A stretch of 11,445 bases of DNA from Clostridia bacterium (GTDB lineage: Bacteria; Bacillota_A; Clostridia; Oscillospirales; Butyricicoccaceae). The position numbers and the translations under genes are program-made. Positions 5,007 through 11,445 of the stretch are shown here, in pieces (positions within the stretch are counted from its first letter, which is position 1; every line of letters starts with the position of its first letter). The notes beneath the pieces were generated by a model that was not told where the DNA came from, did not search any database, and saw only the letters and a list, made by a program, of their open reading frames with translations. The DNA is taken from contig JAFYMZ010000023.1 of the NCBI GenBank assembly GCA_017548175.1, forward strand, positions 1 through 11,445. The letters run 5' to 3'.

Positions 5007-7394
5007 ATGGATTTCAAAACCTTACTTGCCTCCGGTCTCGTCTATCTGGACGGCGGCACCGGCACGCTGCTGCAGGCCGCCGGTCTGCAGCCCGGTGAAC
5101 TGCCCGAGACTTGGAATATCCTGCACCCCGACGTGGTCACCGACCTGCACCGCGCCTATTTCCGGGCCGGCAGCAACGTGGTGTGCACCAATACCTTCGG
5201 TGCCAACTGCCTGAAGTTCGACGGCCAAGACGGCCGCTACGGTCTGGAAGAGATCGTCCGTGCCGCCGTACGCAATGCCCGCCGCGCCGCCGACGAGGCC
5301 CCCGGCCGCTATGTGGCGCTGGATCTGGGCCCCTTGGGCAAGCTGCTGCAGCCTTTGGGCGACCTGCCCTTCGAGCGTGCGGTAGAGATCTTCGCCCAAA
5401 CCGTCCGCGCCGGCAAAGAGGGTGCCGATCTGGTCATCATCGAGACCATGAACGACAGCTACGAAACCAAGGCCGCCCTGCTGGCGGTCAAGGAACACTG
5501 CGACCTGCCCGTGCTGGTCAGCACCGTCTATGACGAAAGCGGCAAGCTGATGACGGGCGCCTCCCCCGAGGCTATGGTGGCCATGCTGGAAGGCATGGGT
5601 GCCGATGCCATCGGTATGAACTGCTCCCTCGGCCCCCGCCAGATGGCACCGCTGGTGTCCCGTCTGGTGCGCGCGGCCTCCGTTCCCGTGCTGGTGAAGC
5701 CCAACGCCGGCCTGCCCCGCAGCGAAAACGGAAAGACCGTCTTTGACGTCACCGCCGAAGAGTTCGGCGAAATTATGGCCGACATCGTCCGCGACGGTGC
5801 CCGTCTGGTGGGCGGCTGCTGCGGCACCACGCCGGAGCATATCCGTCTGCTGGTGGAGGCCACCCGGGACATCGCGCCCCGGCCCATCACCCCCAAGAAC
5901 CGCACCGTGGTCAGTTCCTACACCCACGCCGTAGAGTTCGGCACCGCCCCCGTAATGATCGGCGAGCGCCTGAACCCCACCGGCAAAAAGCGGCTGAAAG
6001 AGGCTCTGCGCCAGCAGGATATGGACTATATCCTGTCCGAAGGCCTGCGTCAGCAGGATCAGGGTGCCTGCGTGCTGGATGTCAACGTGGGTCTGCCCGA
6101 ACTGGACGAGCCTGCTGTGCTGACCCAGTGCGTCACCGCCCTGCAGGCGGTGTGCGACCTGCCCCTGCAGCTGGACACCGCCGACCCCGTGGCCATGGAG
6201 CGCGCTCTGCGCCTGTATAACGGCAAGGCTATGGTCAACTCCGTCAGCGGCAAGGAAGAAAGTATGGCCGCGGTATTCCCTCTGGTGCAGAAATACGGCG
6301 GCCTTGTGGTCTGCCTCACCTTGGACGAACAGGGCATCCCCACCACCGCAGAGGGCCGTCTGGCCATCGCCAGAAAGATCGTGGCCCGCGCCGCAGAATA
6401 CGGCATCGGTGTCTGTGATCTGATCTTCGACCCCTTGGCTATGACGGTTGCCACCGATGACAATGCCGGCCGCGAGACCCTGCGCGCCGTGCAGATGATC
6501 CACGAGGAACTGGGTGCCAAGACCTCGCTGGGCATCTCCAACGTGTCCTTTGGCCTGCCCCAGCGCGAGACCCTCACCGCCGCCTTTTTGACCATGGCGC
6601 TGCAGGCGGGTCTGGATGCCGCCATCTGCAACCCCGGCTCCGAAGCCCTGCAGAACGTGTGGCACAGTTATCTGGCCCTGTCCGGCAAGGATCCCGGCTG
6701 CGCCGGTTATATCGCCCGGATGGCCGCTGCCGCCCCTGCCGCCGCTGCCGCGCCTGCGGCTGCCGACAAGGATGCCGGTGCCCGTCTGGAAGAAGCCATC
6801 GTCCGCGGCCTGTCCGGTGAAGCCGGCAAAGCCGCAGCCGAAGCCCTGCGCGATACCGAACCGCTGGCGCTGGTGCAGGCGCGCATCGTGCCCGCGCTGG
6901 ATACCGTGGGCCGCGCCTTTGAAGAAAAGCGCCTGTTCCTGCCCCAGCTGCTGATGAGCGCCGAAGCCGCCAAAGCCGCCTTTGAACAGGTAAAGGCCGC
7001 CCTGCCTGCCGGCAGCGGCAACGGCCCCGCCGTGGTGCTGGCCACCGTCAAGGGCGACATCCACGACATCGGCAAGAATATCGTCAAAGTCCTGCTGGAA
7101 AATTACGGCTATCGGGTCTTTGACCTGGGCAAAGACGTGCCCCCCGCCGCCGTGGTGGAAGCCGTCACCCAAAACAACATCAAGCTGGTGGGTCTCAGCG
7201 CCCTGATGACCACCACCGTTCCTGCCATGGCCGACACCATCGCCCTGCTGCGGGAGACTGCACCCGATTGCAAGGTGGTGGTAGGCGGCGCCGTGCTGAC
7301 CCAAGACTATGCCGATCAGATCGGCGCAGACCGCTATGCCCCCGGCGCCATGGACACCGTCCGCTACGCCGAAGAGATCTTGGGCAAAGCCTAA
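5007..7394 (+). CDS. metH: Cobalamin-dependent methionine synthase, without activation domain (MetH)
   Basis: This 795-residue cytosolic enzyme methylates homocysteine from 5-methyl-THF through bound cobalamin. The ATG at 5007 is chosen over the in-frame TTG at 4989 because GAAAGGA sits 9-10 nt before it. Domains in order: homocysteine/zinc barrel (~1-285) with GGTGTLLQAAG, NTFGAN, C206 in GMNCS and C271-C272 in GGCCGTTPEH, the three zinc ligands; methyl-THF (pterin-binding) barrel (~310-560) with GERLNPTGKK (319-328), DVNVGLPELDE and QLDTADP (D390); an Ala/Pro-rich flexible linker (~572-590); helical cap (~595-665, LPQLL at 645-649); cobalamin Rossmann domain (~670-795) with KGDIHDIGKN, where D684-x-H686-x2-G689 is the base-off/His-on motif, then GLSALMTTTV and VVGGA. 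E. coli MetH is 1227 residues. The missing C-terminal activation domain is encoded just upstream, so this is a split enzyme and not a truncation. No frameshift is seen. Confidence 0.96.
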   Translation: MDFKTLLASGLVYLDGGTGTLLQAAGLQPGELPETWNILHPDVVTDLHRAYFRAGSNVVCTNTFGANCLKFDGQDGRYGLEEIVRAAVRNARRAADEAPGRYVALDLGPLGKLLQPLGDLPFERAVEIFAQTVRAGKEGADLVIIETMNDSYETKAALLAVKEHCDLPVLVSTVYDESGKLMTGASPEAMVAMLEGMGADAIGMNCSLGPRQMAPLVSRLVRAASVPVLVKPNAGLPRSENGKTVFDVTAEEFGEIMADIVRDGARLVGGCCGTTPEHIRLLVEATRDIAPRPITPKNRTVVSSYTHAVEFGTAPVMIGERLNPTGKKRLKEALRQQDMDYILSEGLRQQDQGACVLDVNVGLPELDEPAVLTQCVTALQAVCDLPLQLDTADPVAMERALRLYNGKAMVNSVSGKEESMAAVFPLVQKYGGLVVCLTLDEQGIPTTAEGRLAIARKIVARAAEYGIGVCDLIFDPLAMTVATDDNAGRETLRAVQMIHEELGAKTSLGISNVSFGLPQRETLTAAFLTMALQAGLDAAICNPGSEALQNVWHSYLALSGKDPGCAGYIARMAAAAPAAAAAPAAADKDAGARLEEAIVRGLSGEAGKAAAEALRDTEPLALVQARIVPALDTVGRAFEEKRLFLPQLLMSAEAAKAAFEQVKAALPAGSGNGPAVVLATVKGDIHDIGKNIVKVLLENYGYRVFDLGKDVPPAAVVEAVTQNNIKLVGLSALMTTTVPAMADTIALLRETAPDCKVVVGGAVLTQDYADQIGADRYAPGAMDTVRYAEEILGKA

Positions 7395-7411
7395 GAGAAG
7401 GAGAAATGACG

Positions 7412-7966
7412 ATGATGACCAGAGAACAAGCGTGGGAACTGCTGACCCAATATAACACGGGCGAGTTTCATTTGAAGCACGCCATTACCTTGGAAGAAGT
7501 GATGGGCTGGTTCGCGGAAGAACTGGGCTACGGCGAAGAAAAAGAGTTTTGGCGTTTGGTGGGACTGCTGCACGATCTGGACTTCGAGCAGTATCCCGAC
7601 CAGCATTGCGTCAAGAGTCAGGAGCTGATGCGCGCACACGGACTGGACGAGCGGCTCATCCGCGCCACCGCCAGCCACGGCTACGGCATCTGCGTGGACA
7701 TCAAGCCCGAGCACCAGATGGAAAAGGTGCTCTTCGCCGTGGACGAGCTCACCGGCCTCATCGGTGCCGCCGCGGCTATGCGCCCCTCCAAGAGCGTCAG
7801 CGATCTGGAGGTCTCCTCCTTGAAAAAGAAGTTCAAGGATAAAAAGTTCGCCGCCGGCTGCTCCCGCGACGTGATCCGTCAGGGCGCAGAAATGCTGGGC
7901 TGGGAACTGGAAACTTTGATGGAGCGCACCATTCTGGCTATGCGCGCCGCCCCCTCGGTGGAATAA
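7412..7966 (+). CDS. HD-domain hydrolase, last gene of the methionine cluster
   Basis: This 184-residue soluble protein has an HD-type metal-binding pattern: H23 in FHLKHAITLEEVM, H54-D55 in GLLHDLDFEQYP, H89 in ATASHGYG and D111 in FAVDELTGLI. These are the usual four ligand sites of the HD superfamily, which mostly hydrolyses phosphate esters or nucleotides. The substrate cannot be told from sequence. It resembles the small 'HD family hydrolase' proteins (~185 residues) common in Clostridia. Three in-frame ATGs occur at 7406, 7412 and 7415. AAGGAG at 7398-7403 is only 2 nt from the first and 8 nt from the second, so 7412 is preferred. It begins 17 nt after the metH stop with no terminator between, and a strong terminator follows it, so it is almost certainly co-transcribed with metH. 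Whether it acts in methionine or cobalamin metabolism is unknown. Confidence 0.86.
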   Translation: MMTREQAWELLTQYNTGEFHLKHAITLEEVMGWFAEELGYGEEKEFWRLVGLLHDLDFEQYPDQHCVKSQELMRAHGLDERLIRATASHGYGICVDIKPEHQMEKVLFAVDELTGLIGAAAAMRPSKSVSDLEVSSLKKKFKDKKFAAGCSRDVIRQGAEMLGWELETLMERTILAMRAAPSVE

Positions 7967-7989
7967 TCCCCCAAAAACACATCAAACAC

Positions 7990-8019
7990 AAAACCGCCGT
8001 TTCCCAAACGGCGGTTTTT
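7990..8019 (+). terminator. Intrinsic terminator of the metF-metH-HD cluster
   Basis: A perfect 13-bp inverted repeat, AAAACCGCCGTTT (7990-8002) and AAACGGCGGTTTT (8006-8018), has a CCC loop and ends in five T's (8015-8019). It starts 23 nt after the HD gene stop. It is the clearest plus-strand terminator in the window. Confidence 0.93.
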
Positions 8020-8030
8020 CCCTCGCAGAT

Positions 8031-8076
8031 GCCTCCCTCATCGAGGGAGGTGGCACGCGCAGCGTGACGGAGGGAG
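8031..8076. repeat. GC-rich intergenic repeat element with two hairpins
   Basis: The element sits just after the terminator. It holds CCTCCCTC-ATC-GAGGGAGG (8032-8050, perfect 8-bp stem), then CACGC-GCA-GCGTG (8054-8066, perfect 5-bp stem), then another GGAGGGAG (8069-8076). From memory, very similar 'GAGGGAGGTGGCACG...CGTGACGGAGGGAG' elements are dispersed in many copies through Faecalibacterium-like genomes. Only one copy lies in this window, so its repetitive nature cannot be shown here. It is non-coding and resembles REP- or MITE-derived palindromic repeats. Confidence 0.65.
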
Positions 8077-8113
8077 TTTTATCACCCCAATCCCAATCAA
8101 GAAAGGTCTGCCT

Positions 8114-9274
8114 ATGAACACCGTCTTTCTTTCTCCCTGTGAAACCTATGCCCCCGAAGCCGTTGCCCCGGCGCTGGATGCCCTGCTGGCGCAGGTGGAT
8201 CTCCGCGCGCAGGTGAAGCCCGGGATGCGCATCGGCATCAAGGCCAATCTGGTCACCGGTGCCGCCCCCGAGCAGGCGGTCACCACCCATCCCGCCCTGC
8301 TGTGCCACCTGACCCGCCGCCTGCGGGAGTGGGGCGCAGAAGTCATCATCGGTGACAGCCCCGGCGGTGTCTACACCAAGCTGTACCTTGACCGTGTCTA
8401 TGCCGCCGCAGGCCTGCAGGCCTGTCAGCAGGCGGGCGCGGAACTGAACCACGATTTTTCCGTGAAAACCGCCGACTTTCCTGCCGCGGCACAGGCAAAG
8501 ACCTTTGAATACACCGGCTGGCTGGATTCCTGCGACCTGCTGATCAACTTCTGCAAGCTGAAAAGCCACGGGATGATGGCCATGAGCGCGGCGGTAAAGA
8601 ACCTGTTCGGCACCATCCCCGGCACCAAAAAGCCGGAGTATCACTACCGTTACCCCGACCACAGCCAGTTTGCCGATATGCTCGTCGACCTGAACCTGTA
8701 CTGGAAGCCTGCGCTGCATCTGGTGGACGGCGTGGTGGCCATGGAGGGCAACGGCCCCACCCAAGGCACTCCCAAGCAGATGGGCGTGCTGCTGGCCGGC
8801 AAAAACAGCTTCACCGTCGATCGGGTGTGCGCCCATTTGCTGGGTCTGACCCCCGATCAAGTGCCCACGTTGGAGCAAAGCATCAATCGCGGCCTCTGTC
8901 CGGAAAAACTGGGTGAAATTCCGGTAAACTGCGACCTTGCGCCCTTTGTGGCCGAAAGTTTTGACCTGCCGCCCGAGCATCGGGACATCCAGTTCTACGG
9001 CGACGCCAAAACCGTCGTTGGTCGGTTGATGGGCGTGTGGGGTGTGCGCCTGCTGGCACCCCATCCCGCCTTGGGCGAGACCCCTTGTGTGGGCTGCGGC
9101 GAGTGCGCCCGTGTTTGCCCCGCCAAAGCCATCACCGTTGAAAACGGCAAGGCCCACATCCGCCGCAGCGCCTGCATCCGCTGCTTCTGCTGTCAGGAGT
9201 TTTGCCCCGTGGGCGCGATGATTTCCCGTCCGCCCCTGCTCAACCGCCTGCTGCTGGGCAAAAAGCAATCATAA
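8114..9274 (+). CDS. DUF362 domain protein with C-terminal 2x[4Fe-4S] ferredoxin domain
   Basis: This is a 386-residue soluble protein. The N-terminal ~300 residues fit DUF362, with the motifs GMRIGIKANLV (~37-47), GDSPGG, and a central LKSHGMMAMSAAVKNLFG followed by TIPG, matching the family's 'K.H...t...KN.fG..PG' core. The C-terminus holds two consecutive [4Fe-4S] motifs: C325-x2-C328-x2-C331-x3-C335-P and C354-x2-C357-x2-C360-x3-C364-P. An extra C359 lies inside the second. Such two-cluster domains shuttle electrons. What the DUF362 part does is not established, and automated annotation often names these simply 'DUF362 domain-containing protein'. The ATG has GAAAGG 7 nt upstream. It stands alone between terminators (7990-8019 and 9295-9328), behind the repeat element. 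I see no convincing promoter in the 94-nt gap. A redox role is a fair inference from the clusters; partner and substrate are unknown. Confidence 0.92.
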   Translation: MNTVFLSPCETYAPEAVAPALDALLAQVDLRAQVKPGMRIGIKANLVTGAAPEQAVTTHPALLCHLTRRLREWGAEVIIGDSPGGVYTKLYLDRVYAAAGLQACQQAGAELNHDFSVKTADFPAAAQAKTFEYTGWLDSCDLLINFCKLKSHGMMAMSAAVKNLFGTIPGTKKPEYHYRYPDHSQFADMLVDLNLYWKPALHLVDGVVAMEGNGPTQGTPKQMGVLLAGKNSFTVDRVCAHLLGLTPDQVPTLEQSINRGLCPEKLGEIPVNCDLAPFVAESFDLPPEHRDIQFYGDAKTVVGRLMGVWGVRLLAPHPALGETPCVGCGECARVCPAKAITVENGKAHIRRSACIRCFCCQEFCPVGAMISRPPLLNRLLLGKKQS

Positions 9275-9294
9275 AATCGCCAAAATCGATCAAA

Positions 9295-9328
9295 AAAAGC
9301 GCCGTTCCCATCACGGAATGGCGCTTTT
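9295..9328. terminator. Bidirectional terminator between convergent genes
   Basis: AAAAGCGCCGTTCC (9295-9308) pairs with GGAATGGCGCTTTT (9315-9328) as a 14-bp stem with one G-T pair and a 6-nt loop. Plus-strand output ends in TTTT. Minus-strand output ends in seven T's (plus 9292-9298), so it is stronger for the leftward MFS gene. It lies between two convergent genes and can serve both. Confidence 0.9.
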
Positions 9329-9363
9329 GCTATGCAAAAATTGACGGTTTGCGGTGCAGTTTG

Positions 9364-10551
9364 TTATCTTGCGCTGAAAATGCTGCGCTGGGGGTCGTCC
9401 TTGACCTTGCAGAAAAGGCTCAGTGCCAGACCCACGGCGCTGAGTGCGGCCAAAAAGACGAAGAGGGCGCCGATGCCCATGGCATCCATCAGGCTGCCGC
9501 CCATACCCTGGAAGGCGATGACGCCTACGCACTTGGCGGCGCCGGTGAGACCGATGGCGGTGCTCATCTGCTCGCCGGGGGCCAGCAGGATGGTGATCTT
9601 CAGGGCCAGCATATTAAAGACCATGCCCACCAGCGGACGCACCAGAGAGGCGGCGATGACGGGGGGCAGGATGGGGGAGATGCCCAGACACAGCAGCACC
9701 GCGCCCAGCATGGCAAAGCAGGCCATCAGGGCAGGTCGGCTGCGCAGGCGGTCCATCATACGGCCGGAGAAGAGCAGCAGCGGGCCTTCGGTCATGGTGG
9801 CGATGAACACCACGGTGCCGCAGGCGGCAACCGACATGCCGTGCTCCATCAGCAGGGGCTGCAGATAGGTGGTGCCCACCGTCAGCACGCCGCGGAAGAG
9901 CAGCACCAGCAGCAAAAACAGCAAAAAGCCGGGGGCCTTCAGCACCTGCAGTATACTGCCGCGGTCACGCACGGTGGCAGGTGCGCCGTCGGTCTGCTTG
10001 CGGTTGACCAGCACGTCCAGCGGCACGGCCTTCAGCGCCAGTACCGTCAGCAGCAGACCCAGCGCAAAGAACCAGAAGATGGCGCCGGGCGCAATCTTTT
10101 CATAGGCCAGACCGGCCACCTGTGCCGCCACGGCATAGCCGATGGTGCCCCAGATGCGCACCGAGCCGTAGGAAAAGCGGGTCTTGGCGGCCAACTGCTC
10201 AAACAGAAGGGAAACGCTGTCCACCAGCGAAAGCATCAGACCGTTGAAGAGGAAGAGCATGGGCACACTGCGGCTGACGGCAAAGCCCACGCAGCACAGG
10301 GTGGCGGTGAGCAGCGTCAGCACGATCATCAGGCCGGGTTTGCCCACCCGGTCGTTGAGCGCGCCCATCAGCGGCTGCAGCAGAATGGAAAAAATGCTGC
10401 CGGCGATGACGATGGTAGAGGTGGCAAGGGCGCTCTGTCCCAGACCCAACAGATAGACCGAAAGGATGTTGAGGATGACGCCGTTGCCGAAATATAACCA
10501 GAAAAAACAAGCCGCATAGGCGGGATAACTGCCGTAATAGCGCGTCTTCAT
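9364..10551 (-). CDS. MFS transporter (MFS_1-like, sugar/nucleoside symporter type)
   Basis: This 395-residue inner-membrane protein has about 12 hydrophobic segments, the normal size for a major facilitator. Around residues 65-76 PLMGALNDRVGKP is the loop 2-3 motif A (G-x3-D-R-x-G-K/R). Around residue 130 YGSVRIWGTIGYAV matches the segment typical of the LacY-like 'MFS_1_like' group, whose members carry sugars, nucleosides or aromatic acids. The second half repeats the pattern (FSGRMMDRLRSRP). The substrate cannot be read from sequence, and no catabolic gene lies beside it. The start at 10549-10551 (ATG, then KTRYYGSYPAY) is preferred over the GTG at 10560, because AGGAG is 8 nt before the ATG and the GTG overlaps that ribosome binding site. 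The gene is a monocistronic unit with a good promoter (10586-10614) and a shared terminator at 9295-9328. Confidence 0.92.
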   Translation of the reverse strand: MKTRYYGSYPAYAACFFWLYFGNGVILNILSVYLLGLGQSALATSTIVIAGSIFSILLQPLMGALNDRVGKPGLMIVLTLLTATLCCVGFAVSRSVPMLFLFNGLMLSLVDSVSLLFEQLAAKTRFSYGSVRIWGTIGYAVAAQVAGLAYEKIAPGAIFWFFALGLLLTVLALKAVPLDVLVNRKQTDGAPATVRDRGSILQVLKAPGFLLFLLLVLLFRGVLTVGTTYLQPLLMEHGMSVAACGTVVFIATMTEGPLLLFSGRMMDRLRSRPALMACFAMLGAVLLCLGISPILPPVIAASLVRPLVGMVFNMLALKITILLAPGEQMSTAIGLTGAAKCVGVIAFQGMGGSLMDAMGIGALFVFLAALSAVGLALSLFCKVKDDPQRSIFSAR

Positions 10552-10585
10552 ACTGAGCACTCCTGTTAAAAAATAAACGGGTTAC

Positions 10586-10614
10586 AGGATACCCCATTTC
10601 CGCGAAAAATGCAA
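10586..10614 (-). promoter_or_regulatory. Promoter of the MFS transporter gene
   Basis: On the minus strand TTGCAT (plus 10609-10614), a 17-bp spacer and TATCCT (plus 10586-10591) stand about 35 nt before the ATG. Two direct repeats TCTTGCATTTT, 13 bp apart, cover the -35 and the sequence just upstream of it. Confidence 0.6.
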
Positions 10615-10629
10615 GAGGAAAATGCAAGA
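10606..10629. repeat. Direct repeat over the MFS promoter -35 region
   Basis: AAAATGCAAGA occurs at 10606-10616 and again at 10619-10629, with a 13-bp period. The first copy contains the -35 hexamer of the MFS promoter. This is an operator-like layout, but A/T-rich short repeats also arise by chance, so the regulatory reading is weak. Confidence 0.4.
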
Positions 10630-10669
10630 AAAAACAGAAAATTCACAGAAGCAGGAAAACTTTGTTATC

Positions 10670-10698
10670 TTGACGGAGGGGGCGGTTGCGTATAAAAT
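10670..10698 (+). promoter_or_regulatory. Promoter of the glucosaminidase gene
   Basis: TTGACG (10670-10675), a 17-bp spacer and TAAAAT (10693-10698) form a good sigma-A-type promoter. The start site would fall near 10705, which leaves a ~90-nt untranslated leader. It is divergent from the MFS promoter. Confidence 0.65.
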
Positions 10699-10728
10699 GG
10701 ATAATAGAGAATTCTGTGCAAAAAACGC

Positions 10729-10763
10729 TGTATGAAGCGGATTTTCTCCGCTTCTTCCATACA
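10729..10763 (+). promoter_or_regulatory. Leader hairpin before the glucosaminidase gene
   Basis: GAAGCGGA (10734-10741) pairs with TCCGCTTC (10747-10754) around a TTTTC loop. A further outer pairing, TGTATG with CATACA (10729-10734 and 10758-10763), is possible if a short CTTC bulge is allowed. No T-tract follows, so it is not an intrinsic terminator. It ends 15 nt before the AAAGGA ribosome binding site. It could stabilise the mRNA or affect translation. Confidence 0.5.
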
Positions 10764-10794
10764 ATTTCGGAAGGAAAGAAAGGACGGTGGCCGA

Positions 10795-11445
10795 TTGAAA
10801 AAGAAACTGTGGAAAACAGGCTGGCAAGTGCTTTGTCTGCTCTGTCTGTGCGCCCTGTGCACCGTGGTGGCGCTGGCCGATGAGCCGGTGGTACAGACCC
10901 GTACCGAAGGCATCGAGGCCTTCCCCGAAAGCTACCGCCCTTATCTGCAGGCGCTGCAGGAGGCACATCCCAACTGGCGGTTCGTGGCCTTTGACACCGG
11001 CCTGACTTGGGACGAAGTGCTGGACGGCGAGACCGCCGTGGTCAGCAACAATCTGGTGCGTCTGGCCACCGCTACCTCGTGGAAGAGTCTGGCGCCCGGT
11101 TCCTTTGATTGGAAGACCAGCACCTTTGCCACCTTTGACGGCGGCCGCTATCACAGCGCGTCCCGGGAGATCGTGGCCTATTATATGGACCCCCGCAACA
11201 GCTTGGGCCAGCTGCGCTATCTGTTCCAGTTCGAGCAGCTGACCTTTGACCCCGAGACCCAGACGGAAGCCGGTGTGGAGGCCATTCTGGCCGGCACCTT
11301 TATGAGCGGCAAGGGCTTGGTGGGCGGCACGGAAGAAGCCGGCGGCCTGACCTATGCCCAAGTCTTTATGTCCATTGCAGAGGAGCTGAACGTATCCCCC
11401 TATCATCTGGCGGCACGCGTGCGGCAAGAGCAGGGCAGCGCCGGC
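10795..11445 (+). CDS. Secreted glucosaminidase-like cell-wall hydrolase, N-terminal part (3' end outside window)
   Basis: A frame open from the TTG at 10795 to the last base gives 217 residues. The TTG is chosen because AAAGGA (10779-10784) lies 10 nt before it, a typical signal peptide follows at once (basic KKK, then a Cys/Leu-rich hydrophobic core to residue ~25), and no other in-frame start is near. Signal peptidase would likely cut after ALA (A28). The mature part matches the clostridial exported beta-N-acetylglucosaminidases that cut peptidoglycan glycan strands. Visible motifs are SYRPYLQALQEAHPNWRFVA (~47-66), SWKSLAPGSFDWKT, FDGGRYHSASREIVAYYMDP and, near the edge, HLAARVRQEQG, whose Glu (E212) stands at the usual catalytic position. 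Such proteins often carry C-terminal SH3b or repeat domains, but that part is not in the window. The many Cys in the signal core (C14, C17, C19, C22) are unusual but not a lipobox. Confidence 0.83.
   Translation, partial: MKKKLWKTGWQVLCLLCLCALCTVVALADEPVVQTRTEGIEAFPESYRPYLQALQEAHPNWRFVAFDTGLTWDEVLDGETAVVSNNLVRLATATSWKSLAPGSFDWKTSTFATFDGGRYHSASREIVAYYMDPRNSLGQLRYLFQFEQLTFDPETQTEAGVEAILAGTFMSGKGLVGGTEEAGGLTYAQVFMSIAEELNVSPYHLAARVRQEQGSAG

Noticed and set aside
6720..6776. Ala/Pro-rich run in MetH as a frameshift or low-quality region
   Set aside because: The frame continues correctly on both sides, and the run falls exactly between the pterin and cap domains, where MetH needs a flexible linker.
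5022..7304. 760-residue minus-strand open frame opposite metH
   Set aside because: It is a Gly/His/Gln-rich shadow of metH. MetH motifs on the plus strand are unambiguous and cover the whole region.
8032..8066. CRISPR array in the GC-rich repeat region
   Set aside because: There is only one set of hairpins with no regularly spaced repeats or spacers, and no cas genes nearby.
9202..10497. 431-residue plus-strand open frame opposite the MFS gene
   Set aside because: It is a Gln/His/Gly-rich shadow, it starts inside the DUF362 gene and it runs through a strong terminator. The minus-strand MFS gene explains the region.

Overview
The window reads as chromosomal DNA of a GC-rich gut Clostridium relative. 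Oscillospiraceae in the Faecalibacterium/Subdoligranulum/Gemmiger area is my best guess, from gene content, Firmicutes-type ribosome binding sites (AGGAGG-like), a DUF1836 protein and a family-style GC-rich intergenic repeat. The assignment is inferred and was not tested by any search.

Layout from left to right: (i) 1-195, the last 64 residues of an FtsX-type ABC permease; (ii) 196-487, a gene-free stretch with three hairpins and a 12-bp tandem repeat; (iii) an initiator tRNA-fMet gene on the minus strand (488-565) with a near-consensus promoter and its own intrinsic terminator; (iv) a minus-strand Na/phosphate cotransporter with a PhoU-like cytoplasmic tail (711-2492); (v) a divergent plus-strand DUF1836 putative regulator (2783-3394); (vi) the core of the window, a tight plus-strand cluster for cobalamin-dependent methionine synthesis: metF (3455-4321), a free-standing methionine synthase activation-domain protein (4318-4980, overlapping metF by 4 nt), metH lacking its own activation domain (5007-7394), and an HD-domain hydrolase (7412-7966), closed by a perfect 13-bp terminator hairpin; (vii) a GC-rich repeat element (8031-8076) and a DUF362/2x[4Fe-4S] ferredoxin protein (8114-9274); (viii) a bidirectional terminator and a minus-strand MFS transporter (9364-10551); (ix) the start of a secreted glucosaminidase-like cell-wall hydrolase running off the right edge (10795-11445+).

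How the genes work together: MetF reduces methylene-THF to methyl-THF. MetH moves the methyl group through cobalamin to homocysteine. The small protein between them carries the part that in E. coli is MetH's C-terminal domain and reactivates oxidised cobalamin with SAM and an electron donor. The split arrangement is known from Thermotoga and is not new, but the role of the co-transcribed HD hydrolase is not established as far as I know. The other genes look like ordinary independent transcription units. I do not see a mobile element, a CRISPR array or a clearly unprecedented system. The most unusual single item is an apparent one-base bulge in the T-stem of the initiator tRNA.
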